Shown: positions 25,778-35,802 of the stretch, piece by piece
Numbering within the stretch: position 1 is the first letter of the stretch
Layout of the letters: each line of letters starts with the position of its first letter
Source: Diacronema lutheri
Lineage: Eukaryota; Haptophyta; Pavlovophyceae; Pavlovales; Pavlovaceae
Direction of reading: 5' to 3'
NCBI GenBank assembly: GCA_019448385.1
Contig: JAGTXO010000005.1
Coordinates: 1,178,001-1,242,000, forward strand
Length of the DNA stretch: 64,000 nucleotides
Notes under the pieces: model-generated
What the model saw: only the letters and a program-made list of their open reading frames with translations
What the model was told of the DNA's origin: nothing
The model's database searches: none
Position numbers and translations under genes: made by a program

Positions 25778-28025
25778 ATGATCGTCGACGATCCGGTGGT
25801 GAGCACGCTCAACGAGCACGCCGAGCCGCCGGGCGTGTGGCTGCGCCGGCTCTTCTTGTGGTATGCAAGCCGCAACACGGAGCGCAGCCTGTCCGCACTC
25901 AGCCTGCAGAGCTACCAACGGCTCGTGCGCGACATGGCCGTCGCGAGCCGGCTCGACGCGATGGCGGGCGTGGTGCTGTACAACACGGTCTCGCGCGAGG
26001 ACCGGCGGATGGATTACGCCGGCTTCGCCGAGTCGCTCGTGCTCCTCTCCCGCCGTTTGTACCCGGACCTCGACCAGCGCGACGCGTTCAGCGCACTGCT
26101 TGAGCGCGACGTCCTGCCGCGCACGGGGAGCCGCGCCTCGCCGCCCGAGCCCGTGGACGGGTGCATGGCAGCGAGCATGCGGCTGCTCGAGTCGCTCGGC
26201 GCGCCACTGTACAATGTCTGGCTAGGCTACTGCATGCGTCCCGGTCTCTCCTTCCATCCGCGCTCGCGCGAGAACCGCGCGTCGGCGGTGCAGGCGCAGA
26301 TGCTGGTCGGCACGAGGCGGCCCGGGCAGCACGCGGACGGGCCTGACCCGGAGGCGGAGGGCGACGAGGGGATGCCGCTCGAGAGCTTTTTGCACTTCTG
26401 CGCCGACGCGGGCATTGCGCCGACCAGCTCGCACGGCAGCCTATCCGAGGTGTTCGTGCAATCGCTCGAGGGCTCCTACGATCCGTGGGTGGCAGACGGC
26501 AAGTGGCAGCCCGTCCTCAGCTTCAAGGCGTTCCAGGTGGCGCTCGTGCGCACGGCGATGCACGTGTGGGCCAGCCGCGCGCACACTGACGTGCGCTCGG
26601 AGGCGTGGCCAAGGCCGCTCAAGGCCCTCTTCACGCAAATCTTGCTCTACACGCGCTGGCGCGAGCAATCGCACAGCCTGGGCAAGCTGCGCACGCGCGC
26701 GCGCCTCGGCCTCGAGCACGAGCAGATGCTGCTTGACGGCTGGCACGCGCTGCTGCACAGGATTCAGCTCGTCTGGGAGAAGGACGGCCACCCAGAGTAC
26801 TTTGAGATGCCGCCAGCGCACACACCGTCAGGGCTGGTGCGCGCGCGACTGGAAGAACGCACGGCGCGGCCGCGCGCGCGCGCTCATGCGCACGCCCCCG
26901 CTTGCCCCCCCTCCCCTCTCCTCCCTTCCCTCGCCCCCCCCGGCCGGCCATGCGCAGGAGCTGATCGGCGTGCATGCGCCCGATAGCCCTCTGCGCAAGA
27001 CGAGCGGTTACTCGCCGCTGCAGCTCGGCACGCGCGGTCGCGCGCTCTCCCCGCAGCTCTCGTGGCCGGACAGCGCGTCCGCTTTACGCGCAGCCGCGCG
27101 GGTGGACTCGAGCTCCCTCGTGCATGCGACTGTTGCCGAAGGTGGCCCGAGCTCCCTCGTGCATGCGACTGTCGCGCGCGCGACTGCCGCCGAAGGTGGC
27201 GACGACGAGGGCGACGACGCGCCTGCGGACGCGGCGAGCCTGCGCCGCGCCCTCGGCGCGGATCTCAACCGCTCGCTGAGCGCGTCGCGCGAGCGCGAGC
27301 AGACGCCCGTGCCACGGCCGCACACACCGCTCCACGCCGACGCACTTGGCGACGCCACGACGGGCGCGCACTCACCGCCGTGCGCGCGCGCGCTGCCGCC
27401 GCCAGATCGCGCGTGCACGCCCCGTCTGCGCTCGCCCGAGCGGCAGGCGTGTACGCCCGGCGCAGCTGGCGCGGCCAGCGCGCACTCGCCGCCGTACGAC
27501 CGGGGTGGCGCTCGGAGGCCGCTCTTGCTGCCGCCATCGCCCAGCGCCGTGCCGCACGGCGGCGGTGGAGGCCATGCCGCGGTCGTGAGCCCGAGCTTTG
27601 CAAGCGCGCGCTCGACCCGTCACAGCCAGGACGGCGAGCAGGCCGCCGCGTGGACCTCGCCGCGTGCAGCCACGTACGGCACGATGCCGTGGGAGGTTGC
27701 GTCAAGCTGGCCGCCCGCGGCGGATCGGCCGCCGCGCACGCACGACGGCGAGCCGCGCACGACGGCTGAGGCGCTCGCCGCCACGTCCACCGGCTCGTAC
27801 ACCGTTGCGAGCCGCCGGCACGCGCAGCTGGCCGCGCAGCATCAGCGGCGCTGGCAGTTTCACACGGTCGAGCTGCGGCTGCACGAGGCGCAGCTCGGGC
27901 AAGAGCGGCGAGCGGAGCAGCGCGCGCGCGAGCTGGAGGGGAACCGGCTGCGCTCGCCCGCCGTGCCGCGCACACCCAAGCAGTGGATCGGATTGGACAC
28001 GCAGAACGTGACGCGGTGCGGGTGA
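25778..28025 (+). CDS. Uncharacterised helical protein with disordered Ser/Pro-rich tail, possibly ciliary
   Basis: Exons 25778-26836 and 26958-28025 (708 aa); the 121-bp intron is GTGCGCGC...GCGCAG. The first 350 residues are ordered and helical, with two EF-hand-like or p25alpha-like units: LRRLFLWYASRNTERSLSAL...LVRDMAVASRLD...MDYAGFAESLVLLSRRLYPD, and later MPLESFLHFCADAGI...LSFKAFQVALVRTAMHVW. The pattern 'YYA..., RDM, F..ALV.LA...YP' is like TPPP/p25alpha-containing ciliary proteins but lacks a clear core motif. The second exon is low-complexity with many TP and SP sites (RPHTPLHADAL, CTPRLRSPE) and two copies of SSLVHATVA. The last 18 codons lie in a 65-bp tandem repeat. Confidence 0.6.
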
Positions 28026-28170
28026 CGTGGCGCCGCACGCCCAAGCAGTGGATCGGATTGGACACGCAAGACGTGACGCGGTGCGGGTGACGTGGCGCCG
28101 CACGCCCAAGCAGTGGATCGGATTGGACACGCAGAACGTGACGCGGTGCGGGTGACGTGGCGCCGCACGC
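27976..28170. repeat. 65-bp tandem repeat, three copies, spanning a stop codon
   Basis: Units begin at 27976, 28041 and 28106, each starting CCAAGCAGTGGATCGGATTG. The copies are nearly identical (an A/G change in the CACGCCC lead-in and CAGAAC versus CAAGAC). Copy 1 encodes the C-terminus (KQWIGLDTQNVTRCG) and the TGA of the gene; copies 2 and 3 follow the stop. Confidence 0.9.
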
Positions 28171-28176
28171 GCGCTC

Positions 28177-28854
28177 TTAGCACAACCGCCCTCTGAAGAC
28201 AGTGCCCGGGTGACGCGCCGCCAGGCATTCCCATTGGACGAAGAAGGCGTCCGCGATGCCGAGCTTCCACACGATGCGCCCGGTGAGCGAGAGCGAGCGC
28301 ACGCGCGCCATGCTCTCGACGTACACGATGACAGTCGGGCGGAGTGTGACGAGCGTCAGCGCGCGCGCGACGAGGCACACAGGCAGACATGTGCCCGGCC
28401 CGTTGCACAGGACAAGGTCTGCTCGGCTGGCGGAGACGGTCGCGATCGTGCCGACGAGCGCCCGGAGTGTCGTGAGGACCGAAGAGAGGTACGATTGGCC
28501 CACCTCGCGGCTCCTTGGGATCACGCGGAAGGAGACGGGCGGGAAAGGGCGCTCCGTGTGCACGAGCCGCTCACGCAGCAGCTCGGCGCTGGCCCGGCTC
28601 GAGAGGTCCGTGTCGGCGAGCACGAATTCCACGTGTGCGTACTCCTCGCGCTGGCAGAGGCTCGTGAGCAGGCGGAGCATCTCTGCGGTGTGGCCGCCCG
28701 AGCCGAGCACGGCGAGCACGCGCACGTGCTTCTCTCGCCCACGCCGCCTCGCACGCGCGCGCAGCACCCCGCGCGCGACGAGCACGAGGAGCATGACTGC
28801 TGTCCACAGCGCGGCCACCGCCGCTGTCCATGGCGCCGCTTCTCCGACGCCCAT
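28177..28854 (-). CDS. ALG14: ALG14, membrane anchor subunit of the UDP-GlcNAc transferase of N-glycan assembly
   Basis: Single exon, 225 aa. One N-terminal membrane helix (AVAALWTAVMLLVLVARGVL) precedes a GT-B-type N-domain with the family motifs VLAVLGSGGHTAEMLRLL, REVGQSYLSSV, DLVLCNGPGTCLPVCLVA, VIVYVESMARVRSLSLTG and DAFFVQWECLAARHPGTVF. ALG14 recruits catalytic ALG13 to the cytosolic face of the ER to add the second GlcNAc to dolichol-PP-GlcNAc. The ATG at 28854 (MGVGEAAPW) is favoured; the one at 28881 overlaps the SYF2 start codon. The stop codon is 7 bp past the tandem repeat. Confidence 0.92.
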   Translation of the reverse strand: MGVGEAAPWTAAVAALWTAVMLLVLVARGVLRARARRRGREKHVRVLAVLGSGGHTAEMLRLLTSLCQREEYAHVEFVLADTDLSSRASAELLRERLVHTERPFPPVSFRVIPRSREVGQSYLSSVLTTLRALVGTIATVSASRADLVLCNGPGTCLPVCLVARALTLVTLRPTVIVYVESMARVRSLSLTGRIVWKLGIADAFFVQWECLAARHPGTVFRGRLC

Positions 28855-28879
28855 CGTGAAGCGGCGCCCGCGCTGCACC
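28855..28879. promoter_or_regulatory. 25-bp gap between ALG14 and SYF2 starts
   Basis: The shortest divergent gap in the window. The SYF2 start lies in CCATGG, whose reverse strand gives an alternative ALG14 ATG, so the two transcripts almost certainly overlap at their 5' ends. Confidence 0.5.
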
Positions 28880-29876
28880 ATGGCTGACGAGGAGATTGAC
28901 CTCGGGGAGGAGCGCACCTACCACGCGGTGCCTCCGCCGAGCGCTCTTGGCGGGCCTGCGGCGGCACAGGGCGCGTCGTTGGAGCTCGGACCGCGGAAGC
29001 CAGAGGAGCCGCCACGCACCAAGTCGGCGAGCGAGTTGCGCCTCGACGCGATTAGGCGAAAGCTGGTGCGCGCGCCGCGCCGTGCGAAAGCCTCGCTTGG
29101 ACGTGCCATTCACCCGCGCTCGACTGGCGCGCCCCGCGTGCGCGCGCGGCACGGTGATTCTTGTTTCGACCGTCACGCACCCAGGGCGAGGCGCGCTCGA
29201 GCAACCACAAGGCGGTCGTCGACGAGGACCGTAGGCGCAAGATGACGGACAAGCAGCTGCGTGACGAGGAGCGGGGTCGAGGGCGCGAGCTGAAGCAGAA
29301 GCGCGGGGAGGGCACGCTCGCAGAGGATCCGCTTTTCTCCGTGAGCGCCGAGGAGGCCGAGCTCGCGGTCGAGCGCGAGCGCGAGAAGCGCCGGCGCGGG
29401 GAGTCACACACTTGGAATTTGGAGGAATTCACGCTGGTGCACGGCGCGCGGATCAAGACGGAGATGGCGCTGGAGGCGTCGGGCGCTGTCGCCGCCGCCG
29501 CCGGCTCGCAGGCCGATGTCGATCCGATGAGCTATGGCAGCGCGAGCGCGTATGCGCCCAGGGAGGATCGCGTCGACGCGCTCGTTGATGACCTCGCGAG
29601 GCAGGCGGCCGCGCGCGCGACGAGCAGTAGACGGCGGCAGCACTACGAGGAGGACGACGTTACGTACATTAACGATCGAAACAAGGTCTTTAACGAGAAG
29701 ATCGCCCGCGAGTTCAACAAGGTGCGCGCACGCTGCGGGCCGCTCGGCGCGGCGCGGCACCGGCCGCCGCGCGGAGCGCACGCTCATGCGCAGCGCGACC
29801 CCGACCCCGTCTCCGCGCACGTGCACAGTACACGAGCGAAATCAAGAACAACCTCGAGCGCGGCACCGCGCTGTGA
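28880..29876 (+). CDS. SYF2: SYF2 pre-mRNA splicing factor
   Basis: Exons 28880-29065, 29185-29721 and 29829-29876 (256 aa); the introns (119 and 107 bp) both start GTGCGCGC. The C-terminal SYF2 domain is unmistakable: HTWNLEEF, DPMSYGSASAY, DRVDALVDDLARQ, SRRR, VTYINDRNKVFNEKIAREF and finally YTSEIKNNLERGTAL. The middle KAVVDEDRRR also fits. SYF2 is a component of the Prp19-related (NTC) complex and acts in the nucleus in both splicing steps. The third exon is only 48 nt but carries the most conserved segment. Confidence 0.92.
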
Positions 29877-29993
29877 GCTCGGCACCGCGCGGCGCGGGAC
29901 ACGGGAACAGTCATGTGTGATTGTGTGACTTGTGCCGCGCCGCGTTTAGTGTTGACTGACGACTTCGTCAACTCCGGCTGACTCCGTCCGCCA

Positions 29994-31699
29994 ATGAGCA
30001 GTGCTTCCGTCCGCGCTGACATGAAGATGGACGCGGTGGTCTCCGCGGCGAGCGCAACGATCGTGGTGATCGGCGGCGGCCTCGCGGGGCTGAGCGCCTC
30101 GCTCGAGGCCGTTCGCCACGCCGCCGCCTGCCACGCGGCGCTGAGGGTGCTCGTGCTCGAGAAGTCGCCCGCGCTCGGCGGCAACAGCGCAAAGGCCTCG
30201 TCGGGGCTGTCGGCGCTCACCGCCGCATCAAATGACACAGAGGCGCTATTCCTCTCCGACACGATCCGGTCTGGCGGCGGCCTCTCGAACGAGAGTCTCG
30301 TCCGCAAGCTCGTTGTGCGCGCAGCTTGCGGCCGCGCGCGTTTTGAGCTGCCCGCCCGCCTCGCGGCCGTGCGCGAGCGCGGCGCGCTCATACTCGCACT
30401 TGTCCCGCACGCGCGTTCGCCGCGCGCTCGCAGCACGAGAGCGAGGACGCGCTTGCCTTCCTCAAGGGATTTGGCGTCGACCTGTCTAAGCTGAGCCAGT
30501 GCGGCGCTCACTCAGTTGTCCGCACGCACCGGAACGAGCGCGGACCCAATGTCGGCTTTGCCATCATGAGTGCGCTCACGGCCGCGGCTGCAAATGACGA
30601 GGCCATCGAGATCGTCACGGGCGCGCGCGTGCACGAGCTGCTGCACGAAGGGCAGCTCGACGGTTTGGTCCCTCAAGCCGTGCGCGGCGTCGCCTACTCG
30701 TTGCAGCACGGCGCGGGCGGAGGAGGCGACGGTGCGTGCACGACTGCGGTCGCGGTCGAGGCGGACGCGGTCGTGCTCGCGACGGGCGGGTTCGCGGCGT
30801 CCGCGGAGCAACTGGGCCGCTGGGCGCCCAATTTACGCGCCCTGCCCACGACCAATAGCGAATGCGCGACGGGCGACGGCGTGCTACTCGGCCTCGAGCT
30901 CGGCGCGTCGACCGTCGACCTCGAGCAGGTGCAGGTCCACCCGACGGCCATCGTCGATCCGGCGCACCCGGACGCGCGCACAAAGTGGCTCGCGCCCGAG
31001 GCGCTGCGAGGCTCGGGCGGCGTGCTTCTCGACGCGGCCGGCCGTCGCTTCGTCGACGAGCTCGAGAAGCGGTCGGTCGTGACGCGCGCCATGTTTGCCC
31101 TCCCCTCGAAGGGCCACGCGCGCCTCGTGCTAGGCGAAGTGGCCGCGGCGGCGTTCGGCCTGCCCACGCTCGCGTTCTACGAGAAGAGGGGCCTCGTCGC
31201 GCAGCACGACGGCTTTGCCGGCCTTGCCGAGCACCTCGGCGTGCCCGAGACCACGTTGCGCGACGAGGCTGGAAAATACGATGCGGCTGCCGCGCACGGC
31301 AAGGACCCGCTCACCGGCAAGACTGTCTTCCCCTCGCCGTTCGGCCGGGCGGCGGGCGAGGCGGCTGAGTCGAATGGCGGCACCTTCTTCTCGCTCATCG
31401 TCACGCCGGCGTTGCATTATTGCATGGGCGGGCTGCGCATCGGCGAGAGCGCCGAGGTGCTGCGCGAGCTCGCGGACGCTGATCCGGATGCGCATGGCGG
31501 TGCGCGCTTCGCGCCCATCCGCGGGCTGTACGCGGCAGGCGAGGTGACTGGCGGCGTGCACGGTCAAAACCGGCTTGCGGGAAACTCGCTTCTCGAGTGC
31601 GTGGTCTTCGGGCGCGCCGCTGGGCGCGCCGCGGTCGACGCGGCGATCCGTCGGCTGGCCGAGCGCACGCGCGACGGCACGCCGCCCCCCGGGGCATAA
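29994..31699 (+). CDS. NADH-dependent fumarate reductase (OSM1/FRD1 type flavoprotein)
   Basis: Exons 29994-30314 and 30434-31699 (528 aa); the 119-bp intron is GTGCGCGC...TCGCAG. The FAD-binding start is TIVVIGGGLAGLSASLEA, then LEKSPALGGNSAKASSGLSAL and VVLATGGFAAS. The active-site blocks include VQVHPTAIVDP, RGSGGVLLDAAGRRFVDEL, MGGLRI and AAGEVTGGVHGQNRLAGNSLLE. The family reduces fumarate to succinate and reoxidises FADH2/NADH, supporting anaerobic redox balance and ER/mitochondrial thiol oxidation in yeast. No cytochrome b5 domain is fused. No clear targeting peptide. Confidence 0.93.
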
Positions 31700-31718
31700 A
31701 TGTCGTTACAGATCACGC

Positions 31719-31749
31719 GGGGGGAGGGGGGGGGGGGGGGGGGGGGGGG
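31719..31749. repeat. Poly-G tract (G6-A-G24) between convergent genes
   Basis: Six G, one A, then 24 consecutive G, ending one base before the stop codon of the minus-strand gene at 31751. It lies in the 51-bp convergent gap. The exact length is doubtful in any assembly. It could fold as a G-quadruplex in the fumarate reductase 3' end. Confidence 0.8.
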
Positions 31750-31750
31750 C

Positions 31751-32926
31751 TTAGCGGTGGCGCTCAACGAGCACGGCCACGCCCGACTCGCTGCCCTCGC
31801 TCTGCAGCTTCTTCAGAAGGCCCAGGGTGCCAGAGTCTCGCTCAAGCATGGGCGCGCTCGTTGCGTCGGGCAAGCGCGGCGGCCTCGACGGTGCGCAGCT
31901 CGCCGAGCCAGCGGCGCGCTCGAGCGCGAAGCGCAGCAAGTCGTCGAAACGCTCGTACGCGTCCTCAGGGTCCTCGGCGCCGAACGCGCGCCTGATGCGC
32001 CCATCGATCGCAGCGCGGTCCTTGCCCTCGGACGTGACCGCGCTCCGAGCGTCGAGGTTGCCGAGCTCGGCGATGAACGCGCGGCGGCGCGCGGAAGGCA
32101 AGGCGCGTGGCGTCCGCGCCGCCTTGTCGCCTTCGTCGTCGACAAGTGCGACCTCGCTGCCTGGCGCGAACGGGCGCTGCGCAAATGCGAGAGAAATTGG
32201 CACACCGCCAAGCTCGGCGGTTGCGACCTCGAAGAGGCACCAGAGCCTCGTCAGGCAGGCGGGCGCGTCAGGCGGATCGAGCACGAGAGCGGTCGCGCCA
32301 ATCGCACGCTGAACGCGCCCCACCTGCGCCACCTCCTCCGGGATGCGATGGTGCCGGCAGCAGACAACCGAGAGCCACAGGTACGTGTTGAGCGGGTCGG
32401 CGCCGGCGCGCTCAAGGTGCGCGTCGACTGCGTCGAGCATGTGGATGAACGAGCTGCCGTGATGGTGCGCAACAAAGAGCGTCGCCGGCCCGACCGCCGG
32501 CCTCCCCGTGGACGTGAGCGTGTCCACTTTCGCCAGGTCCTCAGCGTGCGACTGACGCGAGCGCGCTGTCCGCCGGATCATCAGCTCGGCGATTCGCTGC
32601 GTCGCGTCCGTGGAGCGAATGCCGTTGACCTCGCAGAACGTGCGCAGGTAGGCCGGCGAGAGGCCGAGCAGCAGGTGCGGGGCGAGGGGCGCCTCCTCGC
32701 TCGGCGCCCACGCGAGCAGCCCCGCTGCGGACAGCGGCGGCTCGCGTGCCGCGACGCGTGCGCTCGGCCGGGGCGAGAGCGCTCTGATCGCGCGCGCAAA
32801 GATGTCGCTTAACCTGGCGAGCGGGCTCGCGTGCACCACTTTGAGCGTCGCCGCTTCCGCCTCGGGCGCGTGCGCCACGACCGTTCCTCCGCTGGCCCGC
32901 TTCTTGTTAGTGCAGGCCAGACCCAT
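31751..32926 (-). CDS. TIR-like / 'WCLFE' domain protein
   Basis: 391 aa, single exon. The central part reads like the large protist family seen with kinesin-light-chain repeats: ATLFVAHHHGSSFIHMLDAV, TYLWLSVVCCRHHRIPEE, ATALVLDPPDAPACLTRLWC and LFEVATAELGGVP. The order 'SHxW-like strand, fxDxx-like strand, VLxxPxxP, L-RxWCLFE' suggests a TIR-like alpha/beta fold. The N-terminal 110 residues include LLLGLSPAYLRTFCEVNGI. No membrane segment is seen. The biochemical role is unknown; related TIR folds act in signalling or NAD cleavage, but the classical catalytic Glu cannot be assigned here. Confidence 0.5.
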   Translation of the reverse strand: MGLACTNKKRASGGTVVAHAPEAEAATLKVVHASPLARLSDIFARAIRALSPRPSARVAAREPPLSAAGLLAWAPSEEAPLAPHLLLGLSPAYLRTFCEVNGIRSTDATQRIAELMIRRTARSRQSHAEDLAKVDTLTSTGRPAVGPATLFVAHHHGSSFIHMLDAVDAHLERAGADPLNTYLWLSVVCCRHHRIPEEVAQVGRVQRAIGATALVLDPPDAPACLTRLWCLFEVATAELGGVPISLAFAQRPFAPGSEVALVDDEGDKAARTPRALPSARRRAFIAELGNLDARSAVTSEGKDRAAIDGRIRRAFGAEDPEDAYERFDDLLRFALERAAGSASCAPSRPPRLPDATSAPMLERDSGTLGLLKKLQSEGSESGVAVLVERHR

Positions 32927-33048
32927 CGATTTTTTCGGAGCCGGCCAACGGGCGACCCTTCGCTCCCTTTCACCCTGCTTTGATGCCGACGACGCCGAGT
33001 CAGCAAGGGGGGGCGTGCATGGGGCTGAGGCGTACAAGACTCACGAGG

Positions 33049-34611
33049 TCACGGTCGTGGTGATCTCGCCGCACGAGAAGCGACGGGGTCTTTCGCGCGA
33101 ATCGCCTCGAGCACGGCCGCAATGTCCACGACGGCGTCCATCTCGCGCGAGTTGTACTTCCACGGCGGCGGGCACACGACCTGCGGCCCGACCGCGTCGA
33201 GCGGCGCCGGGATGATCGCGTTATGCCTGCGCATCTGATAGGGCACGCCGCGCGCTTCCTCGGTGCACGGCGCCGAGCGCAGCTCAATGACGAGCGCGTC
33301 CTGCGGCAGCGCGTGCCCGAGCGTCAGCCCGGCGCCATGCACGCCGAGCAGCGTGGACGAGTTCGAGACGACCGCGAGCTGCGCCTCGAGGGGCATGCAC
33401 TCGAGCGAGACGACAGTCACGGCGTACTGCGCGTCGTGCAGCGCGCGCACGACGTAGGCAATGTTGAGCAGCTTCCGGTTTTTGAGCCGGTGTATGACCG
33501 TTACGCGCGGGATGTCCCACAGCGCGCCGACGGGTGGCACCTCGGGCGGGAAGCCGAGCCGTTCGCGCGCGCGCTGTACGATCGTCAAGAAGCCGACAAA
33601 CTTGGCATCGTCGGCGGGCCAGCCGGGCCACGTGTGCGCGCCGGGCGGGTGCAGCCCCGCAACGTGTGCACACGTGTCGGCGATCGGTCGCACGTCGCCG
33701 CCCTCGCTTTCAACGTGCAGCCTTCGAAAGCAGAACGTGGCGCCCGCGGCCTCGCCCGGAATGTAGTAGGTGCCGGTGCCACCAGTGCCAATCTCCCAGA
33801 GCCGGCCGATCGTGTTCCGTCCAAGCAGCCGCCGCCGGTGCATCATCAAATAGCGCGTGCCGCTGTCCGCCGCGACCGCCCCGCAGATCATCATCCGTCC
33901 GAGCCAGCCCACCTCCTCGAGGATGGAGTGGAAGATGTTGCCCAGGCCGAAGCGGAAGCGCGGCGAGGTGACCACCCACGTGTAATCGAGCCACACGCGC
34001 TCGCCCGGCACGGCCGCCTCAGCCGCCACCTCCTTGAGGTAGCGTCTGTACGTGGAGCGATCCTTTGGGTCGCCCCACCAATCCTCCGTGAGCAGCACAG
34101 GCGCGGCCTCACGGTCGGAGAGCAGGTAGAACGTCTCGTTGTGCAAGCACACGTTCTCGAGCGCAAGCACGCGCGTCGGCGGGCGCGGGTTGCACGTTCT
34201 GAGCGAGCACCTCGCCCGCACGCCGTGCGGCTCGGCCGAACGGAGCTCGCGCGCCGAGCTGGACGTGAGCGGGCGCTGCACCATGTTGGTGCGACGAGTG
34301 CGGTTCGGGTCCATGGAGAAAGGGGAGCACTCGGTGCTACGCAGCGTGAGGCCGGCTGGCGAGTAACGCACGCCGTCCACCATCGACGCGGTGAGCGCCA
34401 CGGCATAGTCGCCCTCGTCCGCCTCCGGCAGAGGCGCGGCGTATAGCGCCGCGCAGCCCGCGGCCGCGCAGAGCGCGCAGCAGAAAATGACGGGCCACGG
34501 GCTGGCGGCGGGCCGACGCTCGTGCGTGATGAGCGGCTCGTCTTCCAACAGCTCGTCCGCGTCGCGCTCATTGTCGCCGCCACCCACGAGCCGAGCGCGC
34601 TCGTGGTTCAT
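33049..34611 (-). CDS. GT61-family glycosyltransferase (DUF563), type II Golgi/ER membrane protein
   Basis: Single exon, 520 aa. A single membrane anchor lies near residues 40-58 (PWPVIFCCALCAAAGCAALY), with an acidic cytosolic tail before it. The catalytic region has FGLGNIFHSILEEVGWLG, VTVIHRLKNRKLLNI, and the family signature LLGVHGAGLTLGHALP followed by VIELRSAPC. GT61 enzymes include plant xylosyltransferases and animal EOGT/POMGNT2. Acceptor and donor sugar cannot be told from the sequence. ATG 34611 was chosen because the longer frame begins at TTG. Confidence 0.85.
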   Translation of the reverse strand: MNHERARLVGGGDNERDADELLEDEPLITHERRPAASPWPVIFCCALCAAAGCAALYAAPLPEADEGDYAVALTASMVDGVRYSPAGLTLRSTECSPFSMDPNRTRRTNMVQRPLTSSSARELRSAEPHGVRARCSLRTCNPRPPTRVLALENVCLHNETFYLLSDREAAPVLLTEDWWGDPKDRSTYRRYLKEVAAEAAVPGERVWLDYTWVVTSPRFRFGLGNIFHSILEEVGWLGRMMICGAVAADSGTRYLMMHRRRLLGRNTIGRLWEIGTGGTGTYYIPGEAAGATFCFRRLHVESEGGDVRPIADTCAHVAGLHPPGAHTWPGWPADDAKFVGFLTIVQRARERLGFPPEVPPVGALWDIPRVTVIHRLKNRKLLNIAYVVRALHDAQYAVTVVSLECMPLEAQLAVVSNSSTLLGVHGAGLTLGHALPQDALVIELRSAPCTEEARGVPYQMRRHNAIIPAPLDAVGPQVVCPPPWKYNSREMDAVVDIAAVLEAIRAKDPVASRAARSPRP

Positions 34612-34672
34612 CGAGCGCGCGTGCAATGGCGCCCGGTGGCCGCAACTTTAAAATCCGGCTTGACCTCAACTC

Positions 34673-35728
34673 TCAGCCGCCACGTCCGCCCTGCACCCCG
34701 GCGATCACGTGGGCGCCCTGCATCCAAAGCCCTTCGCCCGTGCTGAGCCCCGCAGCCGGCTGCGTTGAGGGATGCGGCAAGCCGGTCGCAACCGACGACG
34801 CGCCACGCGCGAAGTTGACGTCGGCCGCTGCCGGGCTCGCCGCCAAGACGCACGCTGGCTCGCTCGACTCCGCAGCGGCCAGCTCCGCCGTTCCGTCAAA
34901 CTCGTCGGCAGGCAGTGCCAGCGGCTCCAGCTGCCACGTTTCCGAGTCCACCTGTGCATCCGCGCCAAACACCGCGCCTGGCCCTGGCCTCGGCGGGGCG
35001 CCGCGCGTCGGCTGAAGCACGAGCCCCGGCCATGAGCACACGTCCGCTTGGAAGGCCTCCTGCTGGCCAATGTCGACCGTCACCACGTGGCAGGAGGCGT
35101 TGAGCGCGATGCGGAACGCTGGCCGTGACGCGAAGGCGTGCGGCGCGTCGTCCGCGGCCACGTTCCCCGGTGACTGCGCGGCCTCGCGCACAGCCCCGTT
35201 CGCGTGGTGCACGAAGATCCACGTGCGCATCGGCCTGCGCACGCCCTCAAACTGTGACTCGACCTCCGTGACTAGCTTCCTAAGCAGCCGGCGCGTGCTG
35301 TCGTGCGCCGCCGCGGCATCGAGCGGCACCCCCGGCGCAGGCCGCTCGGGCGCGGCCGCAAAGCGCAGCACGTACACCTCCTTTGGAAGGGTCGGCGAGT
35401 GGCCAATCACGACGGCGGCCATGTCAGGCGGATTGGGCCCGTCACAAAGCGCGCGCACCGAGGCGAAGGCGCCCTCGGCCGCCTCGACGCAGCGCGTTCT
35501 TCGCCTGCTTGCCATCGCCGAGCCTGGCTTTGCGGCACGGCTCGGCGGCGCGTCCGCCGGCGCGAGCTCAGCGCGCAGCTCGTCAAACTGCTTGGGCAAC
35601 TGCTGGCGCACGAACAAGAGGTATTTGACCAGGCCCTCGACTAACGCACCGCGCAGCGCCACGCCCGCCCCGCCCAGGCTGCACTTGAGCGGGACCTCGA
35701 CGTGGACGTGCTGCGCCCTGCGCGGCAT
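34673..35728 (-). CDS. MAD2L1BP: p31comet (MAD2L1-binding protein) homologue
   Basis: Single exon, 351 aa. It matches p31comet in order and spacing: VEVPLKCSLGGAGVALRGAL, VEGLVKYLLFVRQQLPKQFDEL, RCVEAAEGAFASVRALC, VVIGHSPTLPKEVYVLRF, TRRLLRKLVTEVE and FRIALNASCHVVTVDIGQ. Human p31comet has LLKHILYQRQQLP and GGNALSPKEFYELD at the same places. The protein adopts a HORMA fold, binds closed MAD2 and helps TRIP13 silence the spindle checkpoint. The C-terminal 100 residues are disordered and not conserved. It diverges from the PsbQ-like gene, 74 bp apart. Confidence 0.68.
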   Translation of the reverse strand: MPRRAQHVHVEVPLKCSLGGAGVALRGALVEGLVKYLLFVRQQLPKQFDELRAELAPADAPPSRAAKPGSAMASRRRTRCVEAAEGAFASVRALCDGPNPPDMAAVVIGHSPTLPKEVYVLRFAAAPERPAPGVPLDAAAAHDSTRRLLRKLVTEVESQFEGVRRPMRTWIFVHHANGAVREAAQSPGNVAADDAPHAFASRPAFRIALNASCHVVTVDIGQQEAFQADVCSWPGLVLQPTRGAPPRPGPGAVFGADAQVDSETWQLEPLALPADEFDGTAELAAAESSEPACVLAASPAAADVNFARGASSVATGLPHPSTQPAAGLSTGEGLWMQGAHVIAGVQGGRGG

Positions 35729-35802
35729 CCTTGGGGGGCTTTTCAGTTTTCAAAGTTGGTGCGCAGTGAGTTCGTGGGAGTCATCGACGCGCTCGGGTTC
35801 GA

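Noticed and set aside
27976-28170. CRISPR-like array
   Set aside because: The 65-bp units are directly abutting with no spacers, in a eukaryotic genome; it is a simple tandem repeat.
30860-31370. Alternative plus-strand frames inside the fumarate reductase gene
   Set aside because: Arg-rich shadows; the flavoprotein frame explains the region completely.
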